63,917 bases of DNA from a virus. This document shows positions 54,154 to 63,333 of the stretch, piece after piece. Where the stretch lies: IMG/VR virus record IMGVR_UViG_3300022929_002740, positions 1 through 63,917 of that record. One strand, 5' to 3'. Every line of letters begins with the position of its first letter. Position 1 is the stretch's first letter. A program made the position numbers and the translations under genes. A model generated the notes under the pieces. The model was not told where the DNA came from. It did not search any database and saw only the letters and a list, made by a program, of their open reading frames with translations.

Positions 54154-55810
54154 AAATGTAGACTATATACGTGAACGTGAAAATATGAAAGAGCGTTATG
54201 GCTGTGATACTATGTGTACAGCTAAATTCTTTACTAGTACAATATATCTACAAAGTGGTCAAACACACAGTTGTTATCATCCATTGCCACATCAGATTCC
54301 ATTGGAAGAAATTAAAGATAACCCTAGCGCACTGCACAATACCAAACATAAAATTGAACGCCGCAAACAAATGATCTTAGGAGAGCGTCCTAGTGAATGT
54401 AATTACTGCTGGCGTGTAGAAGATATGGGCGACGAATACATCAGCGACAGAGTAATCAAAAGTAAAAATGAACTATTGCTTACTCCAAATGCACATGAAA
54501 AAATACAAGAAATGGGATGGGATCACAACTATCAGCCCACTTATCTAGAAATTAGTTTTGGCAATGAGTGTAATATGAAATGTGCATACTGTCATCCCAA
54601 GGCTAGCAGTGCATGGCAAAAAGAAATGATGCAAGGTCCATTGGAAAATGCAGAACATTTACAAGTATTGGATGAGAAAATCTATCCAGAAGATGATAAC
54701 CCATATGTAGAAGCATTTTGGGAATGGTGGCCATACCTGCGCAAGTCACTCAAAGTAATTCGTGTCACAGGCGGCGAACCACTGCTACAACAAAACGTTT
54801 GGAAGTTTTTTGACAGACTCGAGAAAACAAACGAATGTGCTGATATGATTGTACAGCTCAATACAAATCTAAATGTAAAGACCAAATTGGTCGAGCGAAT
54901 GATTACCAAAGTAAACAAATTGTTAACAGAGAAAAAGATCAAAAAATTTGCACTGTACAGCAGCATTGAAAGTTGGGGCGATAGAGCCACTTATGCCAGA
55001 AGCGGATTAAACTTAGAATTATTTGAAACAAATCTCAAACTTATTATGCAAAAGCTAGGACATCATCATGTAGACGACTTTAGCGGCATACAGATTATGA
55101 ACACATTTAATATCATGTGTGTTACCAGCTATGTAGAGTTTTTAAAGAAAATCGACGAGTGGAGAAGAGAACTACAACACGGAAAAGAATATCCTAAGGT
55201 AATGTTTGACATTCCACACTGCACTGAACCTAATCATTGGACACTAGTAGGATTACCGGATCGTTATGATGAATATTTTGATCTAGTAACTGCTTATTTT
55301 GAAAAAAACAAATGGAAAAGCAACTGGCAAAAATATCCCAAGGATCAACACGACGATAATTATTTTAACTACTACAGTGAAGAAGAAGTAAAAAGCTGGC
55401 AACGAGTTGTGAGTATGTGGAAAACAATATGTGAAAAACGTAGTAAAGTAAATACTGATGCATACTTACAGCCCAGAGAAATAGATGATGCAAGACGTAA
55501 CTGGATATTGTTTATTAAAGCCACAGACAAACGTAGAAACACAAACTTCAAAAATATCTTTCCTGAAATGAGTGACTATTACGATTTGTGTAGTACACTA
55601 GAAGATATTAGGTTTATGGAATACAACAGACAGTGTAAAGATGATCTGTTATCTGAAGACGAAATAGATTTTCATTGGGACGATGATTTTGTATGGCATC
55701 ATCCAGGCTTAGCTAATGCACTAATAAACTACAGAAAAGTTAGGAACTATCCTACTAAGATGTACAGTCATGATGAGCTGGTTGGAGAATTTGGACATGA
55801 CGAAGAATAA
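54146..55810 (+). CDS. Radical SAM protein 2 of 7 (554 aa)
   Basis: The start at 54146 is preceded by GGAAAGAG and overlaps the previous stop by 8 nt. Auxiliary cysteines 24, 43, 85 and 88; radical SAM motif C142-x3-C146-x2-C149 ('CNMKCAYC'); 'VTGGEPLLQ' follows. It is closest to protein 1 in layout: both share 'NPYVEAFW.WWP' between the core motif and GGEP, suggesting a duplication. It is the longest of the set, with an extra C-terminal region of about 100 residues with acidic and Trp/His-rich stretches ('DFHWDDDF'-type). Confidence 0.9.
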   Translation: MFKNVDYIRERENMKERYGCDTMCTAKFFTSTIYLQSGQTHSCYHPLPHQIPLEEIKDNPSALHNTKHKIERRKQMILGERPSECNYCWRVEDMGDEYISDRVIKSKNELLLTPNAHEKIQEMGWDHNYQPTYLEISFGNECNMKCAYCHPKASSAWQKEMMQGPLENAEHLQVLDEKIYPEDDNPYVEAFWEWWPYLRKSLKVIRVTGGEPLLQQNVWKFFDRLEKTNECADMIVQLNTNLNVKTKLVERMITKVNKLLTEKKIKKFALYSSIESWGDRATYARSGLNLELFETNLKLIMQKLGHHHVDDFSGIQIMNTFNIMCVTSYVEFLKKIDEWRRELQHGKEYPKVMFDIPHCTEPNHWTLVGLPDRYDEYFDLVTAYFEKNKWKSNWQKYPKDQHDDNYFNYYSEEEVKSWQRVVSMWKTICEKRSKVNTDAYLQPREIDDARRNWILFIKATDKRRNTNFKNIFPEMSDYYDLCSTLEDIRFMEYNRQCKDDLLSEDEIDFHWDDDFVWHHPGLANALINYRKVRNYPTKMYSHDELVGEFGHDEE

Positions 55811-57098
55811 AGACTATCTTGTTAATGAAAGCAAACATTTTTGCATGGCACCATGGGTAACAATGCATTTGTGGCCCAGTGGGGAAGCAATGCCATGCTG
55901 TGTGGTTGTACCAGATGAAGACACACCGTTTAGTGGCAAACTTGGAAACATACAAGACAACAGTATAAGTGACTTATGGAACAGTTCATTGATGAAGGAA
56001 CTGAGAACTAACATGCTAGCTGACAAACCCAGTCAGACATGTGAACGTTGTATCAAACAAGAAGCCGCAGGCAACCAATACACACTTAGACGAGAATTAA
56101 ACAAAGACTTTTCTGATTATTTTTATAGAACACAAGACACTAATCAAGACGGCAGTCATGATGATCCTAAAATTTATTATTGGGATGTAAGATTCAATAA
56201 CTTGTGCAATTTACGTTGTTTGAGTTGTAGTGTAAAGTTTAGCAGTAGTTGGTATAACGATAGTGTTAAAAGACACGAGTACGATGGACCTGCACTGCTA
56301 CAGTTACCAAAAAGTTTTTGGGAAGAAGCATTGCCTCTGATTGGCGAAGTGCAACATGCGTACTTTGCAGGCGGCGAGCCATTGATGACAGAAGAACATT
56401 ATCGTATGCTAGATACATGGATTGAAGCAGGTAATACTGATTTAAAAATAAGTTATACCACAAACTTTACAAAAACTAGATTAGGCAATCGTTATATCTT
56501 TGACTATTGGAATAAGTTTAGCAATGTACATGTGGGTGCAAGTTTAGATGACAATTGGGAACGTGCAGAATATTTGCGTAAGGATACAGTATGGACTGAT
56601 ATTGTACAAAATCGCAAAGACATGATTAAAGACAGTCCTGATACAAGATTCTTTTTGAGCAGTACAATAGGTATTTTTAATGTACTACATTGGCCTGACT
56701 TTCACAAGGAATGGATTGAAGAAGAACTAGTAGATCCTATCGACTTTAACTTAACTCTACTCACACATCCTGAGTATTTGAGTATGACAGTGATGCCAAC
56801 TGAATTTAAAAAACGTGTAGAAAAACGTTGGTTAGAACACAGAGACTATATTGAAAAAGCATTTTATCATGCTCATCCTGATTGGGACTATAGACCAGAT
56901 CACATGCAAAGTATGATTGATGGATTGCTTAAATATCTATGGAGCGAAGATAATTCTCAACTAATAGATAGATTTCACGATGAACAACGCTGGATGGATA
57001 AGATCCGCAATAACAATTGCTATGATGTCTATACTGAATTAGAAGAACTTAAAACATATGGCGATCATTATGAAAAAGTAGCAAACCGAGGATGGTAA
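55797..57098 (+). CDS. Radical SAM protein 3 of 7 (433 aa)
   Basis: The start at 55797 follows GGAGA and overlaps the end of protein 2. The N-terminal SPASM-like part reads 'FCMAPWVTMHLWPSGEAMPC' (Cys16, Cys34, Cys35) then 'GKLGNIQDNSISDLWNS' and 'CERC' (82, 85). Core C137-x3-C141-x2-C144 ('CNLRCLSC') and 'FAGGEPLMT'. It is clearly paralogous to protein 4 through 'FCMAPW', 'LWNS', 'LR.NMLADK' and 'W...RKxTVW.DI'. Confidence 0.9.
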   Translation: MTKNKDYLVNESKHFCMAPWVTMHLWPSGEAMPCCVVVPDEDTPFSGKLGNIQDNSISDLWNSSLMKELRTNMLADKPSQTCERCIKQEAAGNQYTLRRELNKDFSDYFYRTQDTNQDGSHDDPKIYYWDVRFNNLCNLRCLSCSVKFSSSWYNDSVKRHEYDGPALLQLPKSFWEEALPLIGEVQHAYFAGGEPLMTEEHYRMLDTWIEAGNTDLKISYTTNFTKTRLGNRYIFDYWNKFSNVHVGASLDDNWERAEYLRKDTVWTDIVQNRKDMIKDSPDTRFFLSSTIGIFNVLHWPDFHKEWIEEELVDPIDFNLTLLTHPEYLSMTVMPTEFKKRVEKRWLEHRDYIEKAFYHAHPDWDYRPDHMQSMIDGLLKYLWSEDNSQLIDRFHDEQRWMDKIRNNNCYDVYTELEELKTYGDHYEKVANRGW

Positions 57099-58372
57099 TG
57101 CAAAACGAAAAATATAATTTAACAGAGAGCAAAACCTTTTGCATGGCACCATGGATACACATGCATGTGTGGCCCAATGGTCGTGCTTTTCCTTGTTGTT
57201 TGGCTGATCACAGTTATGGCAATGACTACGGAAATACTAACACTAATACACTAAGTGAACTGTGGAACAGCGATCTAGCAAGAACACTTAGAAGCAATAT
57301 GTTGGCTGATAAAAAGACCAGTGCATGTAATCGTTGCTATGAACTAGAAGCAGATAGTAATGCATACACACTGCGAAAAAATATGAATAATCGTTTTGCA
57401 CATCATTATTGGAGAACCAATGATACACAACAAGATGGTACTTATGACACTGTAAACTTTACATATATGGATTTTAGATTTAGTAATATGTGTAATATGA
57501 GTTGCCGTAGTTGTAGTCCTACATTTAGTACACAATGGTATGACGACTTTATGAAAGAATTTGGACATGTTCCAGATGATGTTGCACCTCAAAAGTTTAT
57601 CCAACTCAAAAACAAACCAGGCTTCTTAGAAGAATTGCGTCCTTATTTAGACACAGTTGAAGAAGTATATTGGGCAGGCGGTGAGCCAATGGTCACTGAC
57701 ATGCACTGGGATATTATGAATCATTGGGTTGAAACAGGACATGCAGAAAATGTAAGCATACTGTATACCACAAACTTTAGTCAACTTACATATAAAAATC
57801 AACACATATTTGACCTATGGCGCAAATTTAAAAGTGTAAAAGTTAGTGCTAGTTTAGATGGCATGGGCAGTCGTGCTGAGTACATTAGAAAAGGCACAGT
57901 GTGGCAAGATATAGAAGATAATCGTATTGCAATGAAAGAACAATTGCCCAACATCTTCTTTGATATTTGTCCTACAGTAAGCATGATGAATATTTTACAC
58001 TTACCTGATTTCTTTGAAAACTGGACTGAAAGAGGATTGCTTAACGCTGGAGAAGTAAGACTAAACAATCTACTAGATCCGAAGTTTTTAAGTGTACAAA
58101 CACTTCCTACAGAATATAAAAAGCGTGTAACAGATAGATGGGAACAGCATTTAGAATGGTTACTAAAACGAGATGACTTTTGTCCAGATCATTGGCCCGC
58201 CAATGAAATTATTGATAGTGGACAGGGTACTATAAACTTTATGAATAAAACTGATAGGACTGAATTACTGCCTGAAACTATCAAAGAGTTTGAAAGATGG
58301 GATCGTATTAGGAATGAAAATTGGCTAGAAGCACTTCCTGAATTAGAATGTATTGGAGCATATCGTGAGTAG
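57098..58372 (+). CDS. Radical SAM protein 4 of 7 (424 aa)
   Basis: The start at 57098 is chosen because GAGG lies at the right distance and TAATG overlaps the previous stop; an ATG 6 nt earlier is possible. Cysteines 15, 33, 34, 77 and 80 in the N-terminal domain; core C132-x3-C136-x2-C139 ('CNMSCRSC'); 'WAGGEPMVT'. Close relative of protein 3. The barrel contains 'KVSASLDGMGSRAEYIRKG', shared in form with proteins 1, 2 and 3. Confidence 0.9.
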   Translation: MQNEKYNLTESKTFCMAPWIHMHVWPNGRAFPCCLADHSYGNDYGNTNTNTLSELWNSDLARTLRSNMLADKKTSACNRCYELEADSNAYTLRKNMNNRFAHHYWRTNDTQQDGTYDTVNFTYMDFRFSNMCNMSCRSCSPTFSTQWYDDFMKEFGHVPDDVAPQKFIQLKNKPGFLEELRPYLDTVEEVYWAGGEPMVTDMHWDIMNHWVETGHAENVSILYTTNFSQLTYKNQHIFDLWRKFKSVKVSASLDGMGSRAEYIRKGTVWQDIEDNRIAMKEQLPNIFFDICPTVSMMNILHLPDFFENWTERGLLNAGEVRLNNLLDPKFLSVQTLPTEYKKRVTDRWEQHLEWLLKRDDFCPDHWPANEIIDSGQGTINFMNKTDRTELLPETIKEFERWDRIRNENWLEALPELECIGAYRE

Positions 58373-59654
58373 CACTTATTGTTTATATCCTTTTACTAAT
58401 CTAAACAGCAACACAGAAGGCAGTGTAAAACTGTGTTGTAGTATCAATGAAAACATTCATGCAACAGGTGGCGATGGCCAAGAACTAAACTTCGGCACAC
58501 ACAGTATTGACGAGATATGGAACAGCGATTATATGACAACTGTTCGTAAGCAAATGCTAAATGGTGAACGTCCAGAAGCGTGTGCCGTTTGTTGGAGACT
58601 AGAAGACAAAGGTATACAAAGCAGTAGACAAAGTGCATTTGGTGAGCTAAAAGAATGGGCTAATCCAAAACACTATCAAGTTGTTAAACCTCCATTACCA
58701 CAAAGTTTAGAACTTAGACTAGGACACTTTTGTAATCTACGTTGCAATAGTTGCTGGAGTTTAAGCAGTGATAGAATTTATAATGAACGTAAAAAAATTC
58801 TAGCAGTTGATAAGAATCTACCAGGATGGATGCGCAACGAATGGTCATATGAAATTGATCTAGCTGATGCTAGTAATTGGAATTGGTGGATGAGTGATGA
58901 GTTTGATAAAACTATACGCAAACTTGCTCCCACCCTTAAACGTTTGTATCTCACAGGCGGTGAACCTACACTTATTAAACGTAATATCGAAATTATGCAA
59001 ATGATATTAGAAAGTGGAAACACTGATTGTTATATTGCACTTACAACAAATTTAACAACTTGGAATGAAATATTTTTCCAAACAATGAGACGCTTTAAAC
59101 ACGGAGAGTTTCAGATCAGCATTGATCATTTATATGACAGGAACTATTACATACGTTATCCTACTCAGTGGGAAAAGATAGAAACGCACATGGTGCATAT
59201 CTATGACAACTTCCCTCCAAGTTGGAAAATTAAACACTACACAGTATTTCAAAATTACAATTGGGACGCAATTCCTGATATGTTAGATTGGGTACACAAA
59301 CACAGAAGTTATTGGAGCAAAGAAGAACATCAGCGTCAATATATTTGGAGTCCTATTATACTTGATAGTCCAAATTATTTGGATGTTCGAACTATTCCTT
59401 TGCATATTAGACAAGAAGCTGCGGATATACTGGAACAGTATAAACCTAACTATGATGTTCCAAATATATATTGGCAACATGGTAGTCAACAAGCAATTAA
59501 AATCCTCAGAGATGATACACTAGATGAAGAAGTAAGAATTGAAAGATTGCAAAAGTTTAGAGAATACTGCGACACAATGGATAGAAATAGAGGAACAGTT
59601 TGGTACAAAACTTTTTTAAATATTGCACAAAAGGTACTAAACGATGACGCATGA
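58365..59654 (+). CDS. Radical SAM protein 5 of 7 (429 aa), GTG start
   Basis: GTG at 58365 is preferred to an upstream TTG because GGAG sits 6 nt before it and the protein then begins just before the first conserved cysteine. Cysteines 6, 24, 25, 73 and 76; core C123-x3-C127-x2-C130 ('CNLRCNSC'); 'LTGGEPTLI'. The barrel has 'EFQISIDHLYDRNYYIRYPT', distinct from proteins 1-4, so its substrate probably differs. Its stop overlaps the next gene by 11 nt. Confidence 0.88.
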   Translation: MSSTYCLYPFTNLNSNTEGSVKLCCSINENIHATGGDGQELNFGTHSIDEIWNSDYMTTVRKQMLNGERPEACAVCWRLEDKGIQSSRQSAFGELKEWANPKHYQVVKPPLPQSLELRLGHFCNLRCNSCWSLSSDRIYNERKKILAVDKNLPGWMRNEWSYEIDLADASNWNWWMSDEFDKTIRKLAPTLKRLYLTGGEPTLIKRNIEIMQMILESGNTDCYIALTTNLTTWNEIFFQTMRRFKHGEFQISIDHLYDRNYYIRYPTQWEKIETHMVHIYDNFPPSWKIKHYTVFQNYNWDAIPDMLDWVHKHRSYWSKEEHQRQYIWSPIILDSPNYLDVRTIPLHIRQEAADILEQYKPNYDVPNIYWQHGSQQAIKILRDDTLDEEVRIERLQKFREYCDTMDRNRGTVWYKTFLNIAQKVLNDDA

Positions 59655-60645
59655 ACTTATCAGGATTGAACAAGCAGGCGAACCGTTTGTAAACATAACA
59701 TGGCAAGTTAGCAATTTGTGTAACTTTCGTTGCACATACTGTAATGAAAACAATTGGAATGGAAGCAATTTAAATTTAGACATAGAAGCTGTTAAGCAAG
59801 GTTTAACAAAGATCATAGACTATGAACTAAGCAGAGGTTATACTAGACTAAAAGTTTTCTTCTCAGGTGGTGAACCTTGTTATTGGAAGCCTTTGATTCC
59901 TGTTATGGATCACATACTAGCTAGTGGAATGAGTGAAGTCAAGTTTGCAGTAAACACAAATCTAAGTAGCAAAATGTCGTGGTGGGAAAAGAATGTACAC
60001 TATTTTGATGATGTTGTTGCTAGTTACCATCCTGAGTTTGTAGACAGTGATCACTATATGGAAATCTATAAATTTTTAAGTGATAAAGTAAACTATCTAT
60101 GTGGGCGTATGATGATGCACGAACCAACTTGGGATGAAGTTATTGACTTTAGTAAAAGACTAAAAACAGAAATGAGTGAACACAACTGGCGTGTAGAGTA
60201 TGTACCTATCTTCGAAGAGCTCAGTCACACAACAAGGCCTTACAATTATAAAAATCCAGAACACAAGAAGTTTTTAGAAACAACCAACTTAGAACAAGAT
60301 ATTAAATACAACGTGCCTGCAAAAGCAGAAGGCATGGGCAGTATAGAAGTATACAATGACGGATCTACTCAGCCTATTAATTGTAACAGACTAGTAGCAG
60401 AAAGCAAAAACTTCTTCAAAGGATGGAAATGTCTAATACCAATGGAGAGTATCTTTATCAATTGTGAAGGCAAAATAGATATGGGTAGTTGTGGAGTTAT
60501 GCCACAAGTTGGTAATTTATATGATCCTGAATTACAATTGGATTTACCTGACAGTATAATTTGTCCTAAGAGCCATTGTCACTGTGGTACAGACATTTAT
60601 ATTACAAAATACAAGGATAAAAATTATGAAGCAATTAGCACTTAA
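59644..60645 (+). CDS. Radical SAM protein 6 of 7, C-terminal auxiliary-cluster domain
   Basis: A 333-residue protein of different build. The core motif is close to the N-terminus (C26-x3-C30-x2-C33, 'CNFRCTYC') and 'FFSGGEPCYW' follows. There is no cysteine set before the core. Instead the C-terminal 100 residues have 'NCNRL', 'KCLIP', 'INCEGKIDMGSCG' and 'CPKSHCHCGTD', the usual C-terminal SPASM/twitch position. It is the only member of the cassette with standard order. It overlaps proteins 5 and the NTF2-like gene. Confidence 0.88.
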   Translation: MTHELIRIEQAGEPFVNITWQVSNLCNFRCTYCNENNWNGSNLNLDIEAVKQGLTKIIDYELSRGYTRLKVFFSGGEPCYWKPLIPVMDHILASGMSEVKFAVNTNLSSKMSWWEKNVHYFDDVVASYHPEFVDSDHYMEIYKFLSDKVNYLCGRMMMHEPTWDEVIDFSKRLKTEMSEHNWRVEYVPIFEELSHTTRPYNYKNPEHKKFLETTNLEQDIKYNVPAKAEGMGSIEVYNDGSTQPINCNRLVAESKNFFKGWKCLIPMESIFINCEGKIDMGSCGVMPQVGNLYDPELQLDLPDSIICPKSHCHCGTDIYITKYKDKNYEAIST

Positions 60646-60946
60646 TTACTTTGCTGCATGGAATGCACAGGATGCACGTTGGCTTACACATTTATTCGAC
60701 AATGATGTTACACTAGTTGATTGGGATAACAGTGTGAGTGGGTTAATTGATGTAGTAGAGATGAATAGAAAAATATGGGCAGACGTTCCAGACATTAAAG
60801 CAACAGTACTAGACATTGCTGAAAGTGAACAACACTGTATTGCAAAACTACTGATACAAATAGACGATGATACTAGCATCGATGTAGTAGATGTGTTTAC
60901 AATGAAAGACGGCAAGATCACCAGTATCAAAGCCTACAAAGGATAA
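60626..60946 (+). CDS. NTF2/SnoaL-like protein (106 aa)
   Basis: The start at 60626 is preceded by AAGGAT; the frame is open further upstream but lies inside the previous gene. 'NYFAAWNAQDARWLTHLFDN' then 'VTLVDWDNSVSG' and an ending 'VVDVFTMKDGKITSIKAYKG' are typical of the SnoaL-like cone-shaped fold. Members include isomerases, cyclases and non-catalytic subunits. Lying between two radical SAM genes it may be an isomerase or a product-binding partner; this is inference. Confidence 0.82.
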   Translation: MKQLALNYFAAWNAQDARWLTHLFDNDVTLVDWDNSVSGLIDVVEMNRKIWADVPDIKATVLDIAESEQHCIAKLLIQIDDDTSIDVVDVFTMKDGKITSIKAYKG

Positions 60947-60947
60947 C

Positions 60948-62174
60948 ATGGATAAACAAACTTATTGCGTACTACCTTACAATCACCTTAGCATTGATCC
61001 TCAAGGTCAAGTACGTCCTTGCTGTAACTATAACTTTCATAAACAAAGTTTTAAAGACACAGGATGGAAATTTAAAAGCATATGGGATAGTGATAACTTA
61101 AATGAGTTGTTGCAAGGTGAACCGCATATTGAATTAAGAAAAGATGTTGAAGCTAATCATAAGCATAGTTTCTGTGATAGATGTTGGGTAAGCGAAGATA
61201 ATGGCGGTGAAAGCTATAGAAATATGTGGAACAATAGTTTTGGTTGCACTACACCCGAAACGTTTCAAAGACAAGTTAAGATTGAATATGTAGAATTTAC
61301 ACTAGGTAATAAGTGTAATATTCAGTGTAGAATGTGCAATCCTTGGAGTAGCAGTATGTGGGCAGACGAGATCTATAAAAACCCACAGCTGGACTTTTGG
61401 GAAACAGGAGCACATTTAGACAAAACAAAATTTGAATGGTATGATACGCCACAGTTTGATAAAATCTTCAATGAGATATTACCAACACTTAAACATGTAA
61501 ACATGTTAGGTGGTGAACCTTTGTTTAATGCAAAGTATTATGACATACTACAAAAGATAATTGACAGTGGTAGAGCAGGTGAGATTGTACTACAGTTCAA
61601 CAGTAATATGCTGGCTATTCAAGACAAAGTATATGATCTATGGCAACACTTTAAACTTGTGCAGATTAATATGAGTTGTGACGGTGTAGAAGGCGTAAAC
61701 GAATATGTAAGGTGGCCTGGTAAATGGAGTAAGTGGGAACGTAATCTCAACAGAGTTTTTGAGTGGCAACAAAAGTTAGGCTCAGATAAACTAAGTTTAC
61801 AGATACACAGTACACTCAGCAGTTTAACCTGGCTAGACTTAGGAAATTTGTATAGATACACACAAACGCTACCTATTATGTTCCAACTTCCGTTTTTAAT
61901 TCAAGTAACACAACCAGCAATGATGGATGCAATCCACTTGCCGCAACCTATCAAAGACAAAGGATACGAGCAGGCTATACAAGCACTAGAGAACAGTGGT
62001 GCAGAAGAGTGGGAAGTAAGTAATAATCGCAGTTTGTTAGAACATGTAATGAATACAGAACGCAATCCTGATTTATGGGAAATGTTTATTAACGAAACTA
62101 ATAAACTAGACAAAGTGAGAAATCAAAGCATACTAACATATGTTCCGGAGTATCAAGAATACTGGCATGAATAA
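60948..62174 (+). CDS. Radical SAM protein 7 of 7 (408 aa)
   Basis: N-terminal SPASM-like part with Cys7, 25, 26, 76 and 79 ('YCVLPYNHLSIDPQGQVRPC' then 'FKSIWDSDNLNELLQ' and 'CDRCW'). Core C123-x3-C127-x2-C130 ('CNIQCRMC'); 'MLGGEPLFN'. Closest in form to protein 5 in the SPASM part. AAAGGAT provides the ribosome binding site. The C-terminus overlaps the next gene by 8 nt. Substrate unknown. Confidence 0.9.
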   Translation: MDKQTYCVLPYNHLSIDPQGQVRPCCNYNFHKQSFKDTGWKFKSIWDSDNLNELLQGEPHIELRKDVEANHKHSFCDRCWVSEDNGGESYRNMWNNSFGCTTPETFQRQVKIEYVEFTLGNKCNIQCRMCNPWSSSMWADEIYKNPQLDFWETGAHLDKTKFEWYDTPQFDKIFNEILPTLKHVNMLGGEPLFNAKYYDILQKIIDSGRAGEIVLQFNSNMLAIQDKVYDLWQHFKLVQINMSCDGVEGVNEYVRWPGKWSKWERNLNRVFEWQQKLGSDKLSLQIHSTLSSLTWLDLGNLYRYTQTLPIMFQLPFLIQVTQPAMMDAIHLPQPIKDKGYEQAIQALENSGAEEWEVSNNRSLLEHVMNTERNPDLWEMFINETNKLDKVRNQSILTYVPEYQEYWHE

Positions 62175-63333
62175 TATAATACCTGCAACTGATTTGTATA
62201 GACCGTTACGTGATCTAATAAGAGACCAAGGGTTAATCAGACAACTGATTAACCAAGGTAATAAAAAGTGTTTGGTAATGGATACACCATATAATAGACC
62301 AGATGCAAATGGCGTTCCATTTGATCAAATAACACACTTTGAACAATTAGATCAGATACACAGCGATATCTGGCCAGACGTGATTACAGGAGAAATAAAA
62401 CTAGTATTCATGTTTACAGATTGGTGGCATACAGTAAATCAACATGAAACCAATTTACAAAAAAGTGGCAACTTGTTGAGCATTGATCTTTACAATGTTT
62501 GCTATAGACTTTGCAAACAACACAACATACTAAACAACAGTGTGTTTATAAGTCCTAGCAGTATCAAAGATGTTGTACAACATGAAGATTGGCCCATTGT
62601 ACACTACAATGAACCTTTTAATAGATATTTTGAATATACCAATGGTTACACCATACAAAATGTAGATAAATTTAACAAACATTTTTTATGGCTAAACAGA
62701 CGTTGCAGAGAACATAGACTGTATGCACTGCATCAAGCAAATCAAATGAATCTGTTTGATAATTGTATATACAGTTTACATGACTTTAGTGAACAGCCAT
62801 GGCAAGATGAAGATATAATTAGATTTCTCAGAGAATATTTGCCTGAAGATCAAATTGATCTCGGGTTTAGAACACTAACTAAAACACTAGATCAAAACTA
62901 CGATCCTGTTGAAGATATACAATACAAAGAACAAATACATGACTTAGATTACTTTAGTGAACGCACATATTTGCACATTGTCGGCGAGTTTAATTGCAGT
63001 AATCAAAAAGTATTCTTGACAGAAAAAGCTAGTAGACCAATAGTAATGGGCAAACCATTTGTTATGTTCGGTGACCGCGGCGGGTTAGATGAGTTACGCA
63101 GTTTAGGATTTAAAACGTTTGATAAATTTTGGGATGAAAGTTATGACACACTGCCTACTGCTAAACAGCGCATGGACGGCATGTTGCAAACACTAGACTA
63201 CATAAGAAACAACATAGATATTCAACAAGGATATTCTAACGAAATGTTACAAGTGTTACAACACAATATGGATTTGTATCACAATGAATACAAACAGCAA
63301 CAAATAAAAAAACTAGAGCAAGTATTTCAATGA
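62167..63333 (+). CDS. Glycosyltransferase-like protein (388 aa)
   Basis: The start at 62167 overlaps the previous stop; no strong ribosome binding site, so translation is probably coupled. The C-terminal half has 'FLWLNRRCREHRLYALHQAN', 'FSERTYLHIVGEFNCSNQ', 'VFLTEKASRPIVMGKPFVMF' and 'LRSLGFKTFDKFWDESYDTL'. The 'TEK..rPI..G.PFV..G' segment recalls the donor-binding part of fucosyltransferase-like (GT10-type) and related GT-B enzymes common in phage and surface-polysaccharide clusters. The N-terminal half is unlike anything I recognise. Donor and acceptor unknown. Confidence 0.68.
   Translation: MNNIIPATDLYRPLRDLIRDQGLIRQLINQGNKKCLVMDTPYNRPDANGVPFDQITHFEQLDQIHSDIWPDVITGEIKLVFMFTDWWHTVNQHETNLQKSGNLLSIDLYNVCYRLCKQHNILNNSVFISPSSIKDVVQHEDWPIVHYNEPFNRYFEYTNGYTIQNVDKFNKHFLWLNRRCREHRLYALHQANQMNLFDNCIYSLHDFSEQPWQDEDIIRFLREYLPEDQIDLGFRTLTKTLDQNYDPVEDIQYKEQIHDLDYFSERTYLHIVGEFNCSNQKVFLTEKASRPIVMGKPFVMFGDRGGLDELRSLGFKTFDKFWDESYDTLPTAKQRMDGMLQTLDYIRNNIDIQQGYSNEMLQVLQHNMDLYHNEYKQQQIKKLEQVFQ

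Noticed and set aside
52693-62174. A RiPP system with a precursor peptide for the radical SAM enzymes
   Set aside because: All genes from 51911 to 63333 overlap or abut, leaving no room for a separate precursor ORF, and no short Cys/Gly-rich peptide gene is seen.
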